DNA of 54,223 nt from Chloroflexota bacterium. GTDB taxonomy: Bacteria > Chloroflexota > Anaerolineae > Anaerolineales > UBA4823. The position numbers and the translations under genes are program-made. The stretch is taken from the NCBI GenBank assembly GCA_020349245.1, contig CP070764.1:1874823-1929045 (forward strand). The letters run 5' to 3'. Numbering within the stretch: the first letter of the stretch is position 1; each line of letters opens with the position of its first letter. This document shows positions 43,301-51,631 of this stretch, piece after piece. The notes beneath the pieces are model-generated. The model saw only the letters and a list, made by a program, of their open reading frames with translations, was not told the DNA's origin and ran no database searches.

Positions 43301-44485
43301 GATGATTTGACTCAGGAAGGTCAATTCTGCCAAGCGGTGTTGGGTTTCTTCGAAAAGCCTGGCATTCTCGATGGCAATTGCTGCTTGGTTGGCCAAGGTT
43401 TTCAGCGTATCTAGATCATCGGACCCATATTCATTCTGGTGAGAACCTTGGCAGGTGAGCATGCCAAAAACTCTGCCACCCAATTTCAATGGCACGGCGA
43501 GGATCGAATGCTTGCTAACTAATCCATTTAATTCATTCGCCCCAGGCAAATCCAAACCTTGTTGTTGATTGAGAAGTATCGGGTTGCCGGTCGTAGTAAT
43601 CTGCGCGCCAAGTTTTTTATATGCAGGAAACGCGTCCGCTGAGACAGGTCCATCCTGATCCATTAAATATGCCGGGAATAATTCTTGGCGATCTTCGTCG
43701 CGTAAGGCAATGAGAAAGATCTGTACAGGCAATAATTGGGCTGCTGCCCTATGGATGGTGGCATAAACTTGTTCAGGGACCAGGCTTGCGACAATCTCCT
43801 GACTGATATCAGAGAGGATTGAGAGCTGGCTGGACCGGCGTTGGACACTAGATTCGGTTCTCAGTCGTCGAATTATAGTTGCTGATTGCCTGGCAATGTC
43901 CCCCAGGAATCGCTGATCAGACTCGCTGAAGCCATCTACTTGCTTTTTTTCAGCATTCAGTACTCCGATCACCCTTTCCCCGATCTTCAGTGGGATGCAT
44001 AACTCTGAACGGACTTCACTATCTACTTCAATGTAATTTTGTTCCCGCTGGACATTGGCAACATATATGGGCTCGCCGATGAGAGCTACCTGTCCGCACA
44101 CCCCCTCTCCGATCGGAATCCATTCAGGTCCTTTCAATTTACCTGCCTCTTGGTAAGAAGGGTGAGTTCTCAACCGCTCAGCCTTTTCATCTACCATAAG
44201 CAGGCCAAAATTATCGCAAGTTATCTGATCTCCGATGATGATCATTACCTTTTCGATGAATAAATTCTCATCCGTTGCTTCTGCCCCAGCTGCAGCAACT
44301 GCATGAAGACCGGTCAAATGATCCAATCTCTGCTGAAGGGAATGATCCTCATCAGTATCCTGGATGTGAACACGTTGTGGCGTCTTGTCCGAATGGATCC
44401 GTTGCCAGATAAGCAGAAAAATTCCCCCAGAGAACAAACCTACCAGTATCCCAGCGATTATTAATTGAAAAGGAGTCCAGTCCAT
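40361..44485 (-). CDS. Multi-GAF, PAS hybrid sensor histidine kinase with receiver domain
   Basis: 1374 residues from the ATG at 44485; a TTG 66 bases upstream is in frame but gives an unlikely leader. Order: a short transmembrane helix (about 5-28); five GAF domains (about 50-200, 205-375, 375-545, 545-710, 715-885); a PAS domain (about 885-1005, IIDTVPEGVILLDEQMRVV); HisKA with the phospho-acceptor in AAGIAHDFNNILAA (about 1015-1028); HATPase with NLAVNARDAF, TDTGEGIP and GTGLGLAQAYG; and a C-terminal receiver with AEDD and the acceptor Asp in VISDIVMPVMGG. The HDFNN form suggests an NtrB-like class of kinase. No response-regulator output gene is adjacent. The ligands are unknown. Confidence 0.9.
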   Translation of the reverse strand: MDWTPFQLIIAGILVGLFSGGIFLLIWQRIHSDKTPQRVHIQDTDEDHSLQQRLDHLTGLHAVAAAGAEATDENLFIEKVMIIIGDQITCDNFGLLMVDEKAERLRTHPSYQEAGKLKGPEWIPIGEGVCGQVALIGEPIYVANVQREQNYIEVDSEVRSELCIPLKIGERVIGVLNAEKKQVDGFSESDQRFLGDIARQSATIIRRLRTESSVQRRSSQLSILSDISQEIVASLVPEQVYATIHRAAAQLLPVQIFLIALRDEDRQELFPAYLMDQDGPVSADAFPAYKKLGAQITTTGNPILLNQQQGLDLPGANELNGLVSKHSILAVPLKLGGRVFGMLTCQGSHQNEYGSDDLDTLKTLANQAAIAIENARLFEETQHRLAELTFLSQIIAITATENDLTVALNLICSELAKFLLVPEVSFALFNSQLTMAQIIAEYHHADRPDILGKQIPVISNPVLTSLLETSSPLAIDDVQTDPLLVSMPDSGMDRGVASLLIVPIIFGGEVVGILQVISQVPRKFLEGEILLVQKVTNQVGQVLERLGLFAATRDQAERMSHLTTISEGLNRPLTPSEVIESIGKGAMLLGQADRAALYLPKENGQVTAAWSENLSADHLQQITQSFPQVSEEQVFSSSTPTLIPDIQQLPANSILRSNGIQEGFLGMDAWPLIYKDNVVATILCYYDEPHMGSDTEQEVMLTFARQAAVALVNARLFDETRRRTAQLEALNAIITEVTAASDLEHLLEITLEHTLRALSLDVGSIWVAEYCFQQGMASNMVDLFKQITQEAMDRGKPATQIHDWHKLTEDDHLFSHSSELKGYNLRASLAVPLISEGRMIGGVCLVSEKPHDWLDEEIAIVEGVSRQLAGAVERIALLERIQENARQVQHIIDTVPEGVILLDEQMRVVLANPVAQTYLIKLAVFETGDILTHLGQSPLEDFLKPEQQNIWHELEVSGPPRRVFEIGTQPLEQGDSSGGWVVVIREVTQERETQTRIQMQERLATVGQLAAGIAHDFNNILAAIVVYADLLRRDPNLLSASQERLTIIQQQVQRAASLIRQILDFSRRSVMEQSTLDLLPFVKELDKLLRRVLPETIHIALTYQPGIYLVNADPTRLQQVFMNLAVNARDAFSDGGTLHFELDQVQIAAGEPAPCPDVPEGVWNRITVTDTGEGIPAEVLPHIFEPFFTTKAVGEGTGLGLAQAYGIIKQHNGHIDAHSALGQGTTFHIYLPAQQPISEDMDLPDFRLEIKGSGETLLLAEDDYSTREALKTLLVDSNYHVLTATNGREALDIYEQKAGKIAMVISDIVMPVMGGVVLYQHLLERWPEVKILFITGHPVSEKDQTLLESGNIHWLQKPFSVGVLNEVIHNILHQ

Positions 44486-44557
44486 GAGTTTTCGTCCCAG
44501 AAGCTGGGAGACGACCGCTTGCTCGTTCGAATAATATTTACATCGTGGCAATAGTTA

Positions 44558-44586
44558 CTTATACAATATTTTCAATCGGTTGGCAA
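44558..44586 (-). promoter_or_regulatory. Promoter of the hybrid histidine kinase
   Basis: On the minus strand TTGCCA (44586-44581), a 17-base spacer and TATAAG (44563-44558). The leader to the ATG at 44485 is about 65 bases, with AGGAGT-like sequence absent near the start; the ribosome binding site is unclear. Confidence 0.55.
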
Positions 44587-44774
44587 CACGCTAAAAGGAA
44601 AAAATTTCACTATTTGAGAGTTATGTTCAATGAATCCGCTCATATTTGCAGGAAATTACCAAAATGAATTCGCGATATTCGTTTTTCCCAGGCAGAAACC
44701 TTTGTTTTTCCTGACCAATAAAGTAGGTTTTTCTTATAACAAACAAAGCGGAGCTTGTGGTAAGCTAATCCCAA

Positions 44775-46511
44775 ATGACCCAAAATAAATTCTCAAACCA
44801 AGATCTCGCCGGGATATTTCAAACGATTGCCAATCTTCTGGAGATCAAGGGTGAAGTCATCTACAAAATCTTGGCTTACCGGAAAGCAGCTGACAGCCTG
44901 CGGGATTACGGGGGAAGCGTCTATGATGTCTGGCAAGAAGGTAATCTGACGGATATCCCTGGTGTTGGGAAAGCCATCGCAGAGAAGATCGACGAGCTAT
45001 ACAAAACGGGCCATCTGGAATTCCTGGATAAACTCTCACAGGAAATTCCTCCCAGTTTGACCGAGATGCTGGAGGTTCCTGACCTGGGTCCGAAAAAGGT
45101 CGCCTTGTTTTGGAAAGAGCTGGATATCACCGATCTGGCTGGGTTAGAAGCAGCAGCCCGGAAAGGCGAATTACAGAACCTGCCGGGTATGGGGGCGAAA
45201 TCAGAAGCGAAAGTCTTGGCTGGGATAGAATCGCTGTCCCGGAGGACTGAACGGACTCCATTGTGGAAAGCCTGGCCAGTTGCGGAAGATCTTCTTGGCA
45301 AAATAAAACAGGTCCCTGGTGTTGAGAGAGCAGTTGCAGGGGGCAGTTTGCGCAGGATGCGGGAAACAGTAGGGGACCTGGATTTGCTGGTGGCTGCAGA
45401 GAATTCCTCCCAGGTCATGGATACTTTCACCAGCCTGCCTGAGGTTCTGCGGGTGACCGGGAAAGGCAAAACGAAATCCAGCGTTGAATTCAATAATGGC
45501 TTGCGGGCGCAGCTCTGGGTTCATCCACCAGACCGGTTTGGAACGGCACTCCAGTATGCCAGTGGATCGAAAGGGCACAATGTTCGTTTACGCGAGCTGG
45601 CATTGAAGCGGGGTTTGTCGCTATCAGAGCATGCCTTCACTCGTCAGGATGGAAGCGAGATCCTTTGTGCTGACGAAGAACAGGTTTATGAAATTCTCGG
45701 GATTCCCTGGATTCCCCCAGAAGCCCGGGAGGATCGGGGTGAAGTACAAGCGGCTTTAGATGGCGTACTTCCTGAATTCATCGAGCTCAGCGATATCCTC
45801 TCCGAGCTGCATACGCATTCAACTTGGAGTGATGGTAAGGTGTCCATATTGGATATGGCCAGGGCGGCAAGAGATCGGGGCTATAAAGTTATCGCGGTCA
45901 CCGACCACTCACCAAGCCTTGGCATCACCCAAGGGCTGAAGATAAAGGATATTCGCAGTCAGCGGGAGGAGATCGCAGCAGCTCAGGAAGCACTGGGTGA
46001 TTCGATCCTGATATTGCAGGGATCAGAAGTGGAGATCAAAGCCGATGGCTCACTGGATTACCCTGATCAAGTTCTGGCTGAATTTGATATCGTCTTTGCC
46101 TCCCTGCATGTAAGCTTGCGGCAACCCAGGGAGCAGGTCACCCAGCGGATGATCAATGCTATTCAAAATCCAAATGTAGATGTGATCGGGCATCCCACAG
46201 GTCGCCTGATTCCAGATCGCGAGGGAGCCGACCTTGATATGGAAGCGGTTTTTGCGGCAGCTACCCAATCTGGTGTAGCGATGGAGATCAGTGCGCACCC
46301 GGAACGGCTGGATTTAAATGATATTCACGCTCGCCAGGCAATCGAGATGGGAATACCGCTGAGCATCAATACTGACGCGCATTCACCTGGAGAATTGGAC
46401 CTGATGCATTTTGGGGTGGCGACAGCCCGCAGGGGGTGGGTAGAAGCCAGACAGGTGATCAACACTTGGGAACCTGAAAAATTACTGAGCTGGTTGAGAA
46501 ACCGCGGATAA
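44775..46511 (+). CDS. PolX-family DNA polymerase / PHP phosphoesterase
   Basis: 578 residues. The N-terminal 8-kDa-like domain and helix-hairpin-helix motifs (TDIPGVGKAIAEKI, LQNLPGMGAKSEAK) bind DNA. The polymerase palm keeps the first two catalytic aspartates in GSLRRMRETVGDLDLLV (Asp201, Asp203), but the third, usually in a VDxR strand, reads GLRAQLWV with Gln246. The C-terminal PHP domain has HTHSTWSDG (His346, His348), VTDHS, GSEVEI, ASLHVS, IGHPTG and NTDAHSPGEL, an intact metal set for 3'-5' exonuclease and AP-endonuclease activity. It probably acts in base excision repair. TAAGCT lies 8 bases before the ATG, possibly another leaderless start. Confidence 0.9.
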   Translation: MTQNKFSNQDLAGIFQTIANLLEIKGEVIYKILAYRKAADSLRDYGGSVYDVWQEGNLTDIPGVGKAIAEKIDELYKTGHLEFLDKLSQEIPPSLTEMLEVPDLGPKKVALFWKELDITDLAGLEAAARKGELQNLPGMGAKSEAKVLAGIESLSRRTERTPLWKAWPVAEDLLGKIKQVPGVERAVAGGSLRRMRETVGDLDLLVAAENSSQVMDTFTSLPEVLRVTGKGKTKSSVEFNNGLRAQLWVHPPDRFGTALQYASGSKGHNVRLRELALKRGLSLSEHAFTRQDGSEILCADEEQVYEILGIPWIPPEAREDRGEVQAALDGVLPEFIELSDILSELHTHSTWSDGKVSILDMARAARDRGYKVIAVTDHSPSLGITQGLKIKDIRSQREEIAAAQEALGDSILILQGSEVEIKADGSLDYPDQVLAEFDIVFASLHVSLRQPREQVTQRMINAIQNPNVDVIGHPTGRLIPDREGADLDMEAVFAAATQSGVAMEISAHPERLDLNDIHARQAIEMGIPLSINTDAHSPGELDLMHFGVATARRGWVEARQVINTWEPEKLLSWLRNRG

Positions 46512-47579
46512 ACTGATCCAGCCTTGTTCAGCGGCATGGATAGCCATAGTCTGCGTATCTTCGGCGAGGACTAAAGCGCTTCCGAAAGTTGCGGCTTGCT
46601 CGGCGAGTAGACGGATTTCTTCTCTGCGTTGGGGCTTATTCATCACACAGCGGATGTATGCCGTCAGGATCCGCTGGGGATAGGATCGCATTACCTGACT
46701 GTAGATCTCTGGATCTTCTTCCCCGCTGTCACCAATTAAAATGAACTTAAGATCTGGGAACCTATCTAGTATATAACAAATCGAATCCATTTTATATTTG
46801 CGGTTCTTAACTGCATAAATGGATTGGCTTTCAATTCCCCAATTTCTCAAAATGACCGGTCCCAGCGGGATGCCGTGGATCTGAAAGAATTCGCGAAAGA
46901 GATCATAGATGTTCCAGGGACTACTGGAAACATAAAAAAGAGGGTTGTCAGCGATTCTTTCCGTACCCTGTTGAAGGGCATTATAGAAATTCGCCACACC
47001 CTTGAGAGGTAGCCTAGTGCGTGCGTTTTTTAGGAGAACTGTAAAAACCATCTTCAACCGGCTGGTCACACCGGTGTGAACCACAGTATCATCGATATCA
47101 CTGATCACACCATATTGGGCTCCAGGGGAGACGATCAAGGCTTTCCCGATGGCTGAAATCCTCTGGTTGCTGGAATTCTTGGGTTCAAGCAGCTCAAGTT
47201 CAATGTTTTGCCATCTGCCCTTAAATTGCAGCGTGGTATCGAATAAAAATGAGACTTTGAAGAAGCCTTCTTCATCTGCAGTGACTTCTTGCTCAAGGTC
47301 TTGAAACCGGGCTCGAATTCTGGCATACGGGATTTCATCACTTTCAAACCTGCGGTACATATTGAGCAGGTTTGTCCATACTCGGTCTGTTTCGCTGGAG
47401 GGTTGGATACCTTTATCCTCGATAACACGGCCTTTCAAATCAAGGAATTTGCCTGAGCCAAATCCCAGATATGGGATAATTATCCATGGCTTCGAACTGT
47501 CGATCTTACGATACCTAATCCGATCAAAAAGTATTTCCACTGCATGGACAAACCGGGTAAAACTTTTCTGCCAATCCAC
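46482..47579 (-). CDS. App1/DUF2183-type phosphatase
   Basis: 365 residues. The HAD-like catalytic motif YGVISDIDDTVVHTG has nucleophile Asp161 and Asp163, followed by SSSPWNIYDLF and, near the end, FILIGDSGEEDPEIY, which together define the App1 (phosphatidate phosphatase, DUF2183) domain. The N-terminal 150 residues hold a beta-rich domain (EIPYARIRARF, then a strand-rich segment). In yeast the relative dephosphorylates phosphatidate; the bacterial role is unproven. The start is GTG at 47579 with GAGGAG 12 bases upstream. Its last 30 bases overlap the 3' end of polX on the opposite strand. Confidence 0.87.
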   Translation of the reverse strand: MDWQKSFTRFVHAVEILFDRIRYRKIDSSKPWIIIPYLGFGSGKFLDLKGRVIEDKGIQPSSETDRVWTNLLNMYRRFESDEIPYARIRARFQDLEQEVTADEEGFFKVSFLFDTTLQFKGRWQNIELELLEPKNSSNQRISAIGKALIVSPGAQYGVISDIDDTVVHTGVTSRLKMVFTVLLKNARTRLPLKGVANFYNALQQGTERIADNPLFYVSSSPWNIYDLFREFFQIHGIPLGPVILRNWGIESQSIYAVKNRKYKMDSICYILDRFPDLKFILIGDSGEEDPEIYSQVMRSYPQRILTAYIRCVMNKPQRREEIRLLAEQAATFGSALVLAEDTQTMAIHAAEQGWISLSAVSQPAQ

Positions 47580-47782
47580 GATTTTCGACCACTCCTCATA
47601 GTGTGATCTGGATTATAACGGTACAATGGTAAGGTGTTATTAGTGTTTTTTAAGTTATTATTTTGCTATCCTGGCAGCTAGACCTGCTTTGAATGAAAAG
47701 TCAATTGACGACGAAGGCGGTGATGCTGGTGGATTTCTAACCGCGAGGTTCCATTGAATTCGAGTGACAATTGAGGACGAAT

Positions 47783-48409
47783 ATGGCCAGATATATCGAA
47801 AGTCTATTAGGTGAAAGAGAGAAGATCATCTTAATCGCTCACCAACATTGGTTTATTCTGGTGAGGGCAATTGTTTTTGAGATTATCTTGATTTTGATAT
47901 TAATCACATTGATGATTATCGCCGGAGGGTATTTACCCCAGTTTGCCCTGCTCATTGGTGCCGTGGGAGCAATTCTGATCTTGTTGCCCCTCTCCACCCT
48001 GATTCGAGATGTGCTGGATTGGACGAATCGCCAGTATATTGTTACCAACCGGCGCGTCATCCAGATTTCAGGGGTGCTCAACAAGAACGTGATGGATTCT
48101 TCACTGGTTAAGGTAACCGATGTAAAGATGGCTCAGTCAGCCTTTGGCCGCCTATTCAATTACGGGGATATCGAAATCCTTACTGCAAGCGAGTTAGGGG
48201 TGAATCTATTCAGACGGATTGGAGAGCCGATCATCTTCAAAACAGCCATGCTTAATGCGAAAGAACGTTTGGAGCAGGGCGAAAACCTCATCCCCCCCAC
48301 CGAGGACATTTTCCAGATTATCGCTAGCCTTGATCGTTTGCTTGAGCTGGGCATCCTTACGGAAGAGGAATTCAAAGACAAGAAGGAAGGTCTTTTAGCC
48401 CGGTTGTGA
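47783..48409 (+). CDS. Membrane protein with bacterial PH (bPH2/YdbT-like) and SHOCT domains
   Basis: 208 residues from the ATG at 47783, which has GAGGA 6 bases upstream. Two transmembrane helices (about 22-46 and 51-71) are followed by a PH-like beta domain (about 80-160: RQYIVTNRRVIQISGVLNKN, GRLFNYGDIEILTA), the signature of bPH_2 proteins. A C-terminal amphipathic SHOCT helix (SLDRLLELGILTEEEFKDKK, about 185-204) finishes it. The function of such proteins is poorly known; they may sense or organise the membrane. It is a single gene, divergent from the App1-type phosphatase. Confidence 0.85.
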   Translation: MARYIESLLGEREKIILIAHQHWFILVRAIVFEIILILILITLMIIAGGYLPQFALLIGAVGAILILLPLSTLIRDVLDWTNRQYIVTNRRVIQISGVLNKNVMDSSLVKVTDVKMAQSAFGRLFNYGDIEILTASELGVNLFRRIGEPIIFKTAMLNAKERLEQGENLIPPTEDIFQIIASLDRLLELGILTEEEFKDKKEGLLARL

Positions 48410-48574
48410 GCATAGCGAAGGGTCGAAAGGGATACTTCTTATAGTGGCATTCTTGAGAGGGCCATACCCAATCGGGTACAGGGATTGGAACAAAATTTCC
48501 CAGCGACACGTTATATAATAGAATTTACTGGTTCTTGGTAGGATATAGCTTTCATGAGTTATGGAAGGATGGAG

Positions 48575-49492
48575 ATGATGCAAATACATAGGTCACTTAT
48601 TGTACTTGCCTTGGTTGCTGTTGGCCTGGTTCTGGTTGGCTGCAATTTACCGGCATCAACAGAACCCCCACCTTTGGATGAGTCAGCTGCCAGTACGGCC
48701 GGTGCAGAGACCATCATCGCCCAACTAACGGTGGTTGTGGAAACATTGACTCCGGAAGGAATTGAAAGCCCGGCACCTGAACCGACACAAACCCCCGTTC
48801 TCTCAGATCCAACAGACACTGCTGAGCCAACCACAGCACCGACCGAAGCACCAACAGAGCTGCCTGCCACTGCAACCTCAACGGCTGCACCCACGCCAAC
48901 GCTGGATGCCAACGATCCCAGGGCTGGGTTGGGTGATGCAGCTTTCTCTGACAGTTTCTCTGATGGAAGTAATTGGCCGCTTTACACGGACGATCACGTA
49001 TCTTTCGAGGTAAAGGATTCAAAATTAATGATGACTGCATTCAACCCTGACAAGTACAACGGTTGGATGCTCACTTGGCCCGTGGTGAGTGATTTTTATA
49101 TAGAGATGCTTGCTGAAACAAAGCAGTGTTCCGGGAAAGATCAATTCGGTGTGATGGTTCGGGCGGTGAAGACTGAAAAAGGGTATATCGGCTACTTGTA
49201 TGGTGTATCTTGCGATGGTCATTATTCTCTACGCCGCTGGGATGGGCAAAAATACGTGCAGCTCATCGATTGGACGCCAAGCGAACAGCTCAATGCAGGC
49301 GCAAATCAAACCAACCGTATTGGACTGATGGCGAATGGAAATAAATTCTCTCTATACGGAAATGGAAAACTGATTGGTGAGTATCAGGATGACACCCACC
49401 CAGAAGGCAGATTTGGCGTTTTCATTGGCTCCGCAGCTACCTCGAACGTGCAAGTCCTGGTGGACGAAATTGCTTACTGGGATTTGCCATAG
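48575..49492 (+). CDS. Lipoprotein with Thr/Pro stalk and LamG/DUF1080-like beta-sandwich domain
   Basis: 305 residues from the ATG at 48575, which has GGAAGG 6 bases upstream; an in-frame ATG at 48554 is also possible. The signal peptide ends in LVLVGC (Cys23). A segment AETIIAQLTVVVETLTP, similar to one in the FW lipoproteins, follows, then a Pro/Thr/Glu stalk to about residue 110. The C-terminal 190 residues (from about 115; FSDSFSDGSNWPLYTDDHV) look like a concanavalin-type sandwich, with VQVLVDEIAYW at the end as in 3-keto-disaccharide hydrolase and LamG-like folds. Possibly carbohydrate binding; no catalytic site is recognised. Confidence 0.78.
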   Translation: MMQIHRSLIVLALVAVGLVLVGCNLPASTEPPPLDESAASTAGAETIIAQLTVVVETLTPEGIESPAPEPTQTPVLSDPTDTAEPTTAPTEAPTELPATATSTAAPTPTLDANDPRAGLGDAAFSDSFSDGSNWPLYTDDHVSFEVKDSKLMMTAFNPDKYNGWMLTWPVVSDFYIEMLAETKQCSGKDQFGVMVRAVKTEKGYIGYLYGVSCDGHYSLRRWDGQKYVQLIDWTPSEQLNAGANQTNRIGLMANGNKFSLYGNGKLIGEYQDDTHPEGRFGVFIGSAATSNVQVLVDEIAYWDLP

Positions 49493-49536
49493 GAATAAAT
49501 CAGCGAATCCCGTCTATCTGTGTAGGTTCAATATCG

Positions 49537-49572
49537 CAACCTGGAAGACATTTACCTTCCAGGTTGTTCTAT
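49537..49572 (+). terminator. Intrinsic terminator of the lipoprotein gene
   Basis: A perfect 11-bp stem, CAACCTGGAAG / CTTCCAGGTTG, with an 8-base loop (49537-49566), followed by TTCTATT. It starts 45 bases after the stop codon. Confidence 0.65.
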
Positions 49573-49783
49573 TGATGGTATTGATTGTGCTGCGAAAAGT
49601 ATATCTTATGAAACACAACCTGCACATTCTTGAAGCACACTGTGTGTTTTCCAGAAGCGGGGGATGATCCAGGCCGAGACAGTCTGGGTGCTCAATAATT
49701 TGCAGGGAAACTCTTCTCACAATTGAGATCAGCGAGTATAGTTTTACCAGAATAGCCCCGTGGATTAAACGGAGGAGATTAAA

Positions 49784-50755
49784 ATGAAATTCCGGAGATT
49801 TGGACGAACTGGATGGAAAGTCAGCGAGATCGGTTATGGGATGTGGGGGATGGGAGGTTGGAAAGGTTCAGATGATAAGCAATCACTCGAATCCCTGCAA
49901 AAAGCCGTCGACCTGGGGTGCAATTTTTTTGATACTGCCTGGGCATATGGATCGGGGCACAGTGAAAAATTGCTCGACCAGCTGATCAAAGAAAATCCTG
50001 GCGAAAAACTTTATACTGCGACGAAGATCCCACCCAAGAATTGGAAGTGGCCGAGTCGCAGGGAATATACCCTGGAGAACTGTTTTCCTCCCGAGCATAT
50101 TGATCGATATGTTCAGCTCAGTCGAGAGAACATTGGTGTAGAGATGATTGACTTGATCCAATTCCACACCTGGGAAGATAGCTGGCTGAATGACCGCCGA
50201 TGGGTGAAGAAACTGGAAGAACTACGCCAGGCAGGTAAGATTTCTGCGATCGGTATCAGTATCAACCGCTGGGAACCTTGGAACGGGGTTAAAGCAGTCC
50301 GTTCGGGTTTGATCGACGCAGTCCAGGTGATATACAACATCTTTGATCAGAATCCTGAGGACGAGTTAATTCCAGCTTGTGAGGAAATGGATGTGGCCGT
50401 TATCGCCAGGGTTCCCTTTGACGAAGGCACCCTGACTGGCAACCTGACGTTGGAAAGCACTTGGCCGGATGGTGATTGGCGAAATTCCTATTTTGTACCG
50501 GAGAATCTCAAATCCAGCGTTGAGCATGCTGAGCGATTGAAACCGCTGGTTCCTGCAGGTATGACGATGCCTGATATGGCCCTGCGTTTTATTCTAAATA
50601 ATGCAGTTGTCAGCACCATCATCCCAGGAATGCGTAAGGTTGAGCACGTTGAGGGTAATATCGCATCCAGCGATAAAGGTCCCCTGCCAGTTTCGCTGCA
50701 GGCTGAGCTCAAAAAACATCGCTGGGATCGAACACCCACGGATTGGTCGCAATAA
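49784..50755 (+). CDS. Aldo/keto reductase
   Basis: 323 residues. A TIM-barrel NADPH-dependent oxidoreductase. The catalytic tetrad is readable: Asp50 and Tyr55 in FFDTAWAYGSGHSE, Lys81 in YTATKIPP, and His128 in LIQFHTWED. The cofactor-binding end is seen in LRFILNNAVVSTIIPGMRK. It resembles YdjG/AKR-type short general reductases; the substrate is unknown. The ribosome binding site GGAGGAG is 5-6 bases before the ATG. The gene stands alone, with a terminator hairpin of the previous gene upstream. Confidence 0.92.
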   Translation: MKFRRFGRTGWKVSEIGYGMWGMGGWKGSDDKQSLESLQKAVDLGCNFFDTAWAYGSGHSEKLLDQLIKENPGEKLYTATKIPPKNWKWPSRREYTLENCFPPEHIDRYVQLSRENIGVEMIDLIQFHTWEDSWLNDRRWVKKLEELRQAGKISAIGISINRWEPWNGVKAVRSGLIDAVQVIYNIFDQNPEDELIPACEEMDVAVIARVPFDEGTLTGNLTLESTWPDGDWRNSYFVPENLKSSVEHAERLKPLVPAGMTMPDMALRFILNNAVVSTIIPGMRKVEHVEGNIASSDKGPLPVSLQAELKKHRWDRTPTDWSQ

Positions 50756-50801
50756 ATTCGTTTTTTTTAGAGGGGGTAGAAATCGGTTCTCAACCGCTGG
50801 G

Positions 50802-51617
50802 TTACTCGTCTAACCATTCTGCGTTTCCCTGTGCTGCCAGGACCATGATATGGTCAACTGCCTGCCGAGAGAAGCCTAAGTGCCGCAACCAGTAATGCCA
50901 GCTACCTGGTGGAATTCTTCGATCTGGAAAGTGTTCCTCCAACTTCTGATTTGTCCGGTAAATCGGATTGTTTGGAAATAGCTTAAGCAGCAACTTGCCA
51001 GCATTTTGTGGCGAATTTTCTGTCATGGTGGCAAGGAGGTCGCGAATAGTGCCGGGTCTGGTTTCAATTTCCGCTTGCTGTTGGGATGTTTCATTACCGG
51101 CGGGGAATTTGGCAGCAGTCAGATCGTATTCCACGGTGAAGCTCACCAGGTAGGCAATCAATTCCATGTAATTCGTCGAATCCCCTATCCAGCGTCCCCC
51201 AATCCTGGGCCGTAGTGAACCGCTGGGCCAATAATGAGGTTGGTTCATTTCGCGCTGCAGTACGTGAATGAGCTCGTGAGCAACCTTGGCCACGGCTGCT
51301 GGACTCATGATCTGTCCCTGCCCTTGAAAATCAGAATCAAGAACGATCAATCCCCGCCAGGGAGCGATACCACTGCCACCAGTGTTCATGAAAATTACGC
51401 GCACCTTGCGCGCCATGAACATCCTGGCCAGTTCGAATCCGATTAATGAGACGGGGGAGGTTGTTTTATAATCGGCCGCCAGATCTGATCGTGATTCCTT
51501 GCTTGGAATTAACGCAGATAGAACTTTCAAGCTGGGGGTGATCGGACCATCCTCGGGATAACCGGGCTTTTGAGACTTGATTCTTATACCTTTTCTGAGG
51601 ATATTGGCTATATTCAT
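50802..51617 (-). CDS. Unrecognised protein with an HExxH zincin-like motif
   Basis: 271 residues from the ATG at 51617. I do not recognise the family. No signal peptide or long hydrophobic segment is evident. VAHELIHVLQREMN (about 112-125) contains HELIH at 114-118, the zinc-binding and catalytic pattern of metallopeptidases. A conserved-looking NYMELIAYLVSF follows about 34 residues later, with Glu152 as a possible third ligand. The spacing resembles zincins of the DUF4157/SprT-like kind. The C-terminal third is helical and basic. It is convergent with the aldo/keto reductase and divergent from the azl genes. Confidence 0.7.
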   Translation of the reverse strand: MNIANILRKGIRIKSQKPGYPEDGPITPSLKVLSALIPSKESRSDLAADYKTTSPVSLIGFELARMFMARKVRVIFMNTGGSGIAPWRGLIVLDSDFQGQGQIMSPAAVAKVAHELIHVLQREMNQPHYWPSGSLRPRIGGRWIGDSTNYMELIAYLVSFTVEYDLTAAKFPAGNETSQQQAEIETRPGTIRDLLATMTENSPQNAGKLLLKLFPNNPIYRTNQKLEEHFPDRRIPPGSWHYWLRHLGFSRQAVDHIMVLAAQGNAEWLDE

Positions 51618-51631
51618 CAAAAGTATTTGTT

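Noticed and set aside
49374-49667. A 97-codon plus-strand frame across the lipoprotein 3' end
   Set aside because: It overlaps the lipoprotein in another frame and runs through the terminator hairpin at 49537-49566, so it is unlikely to be translated.
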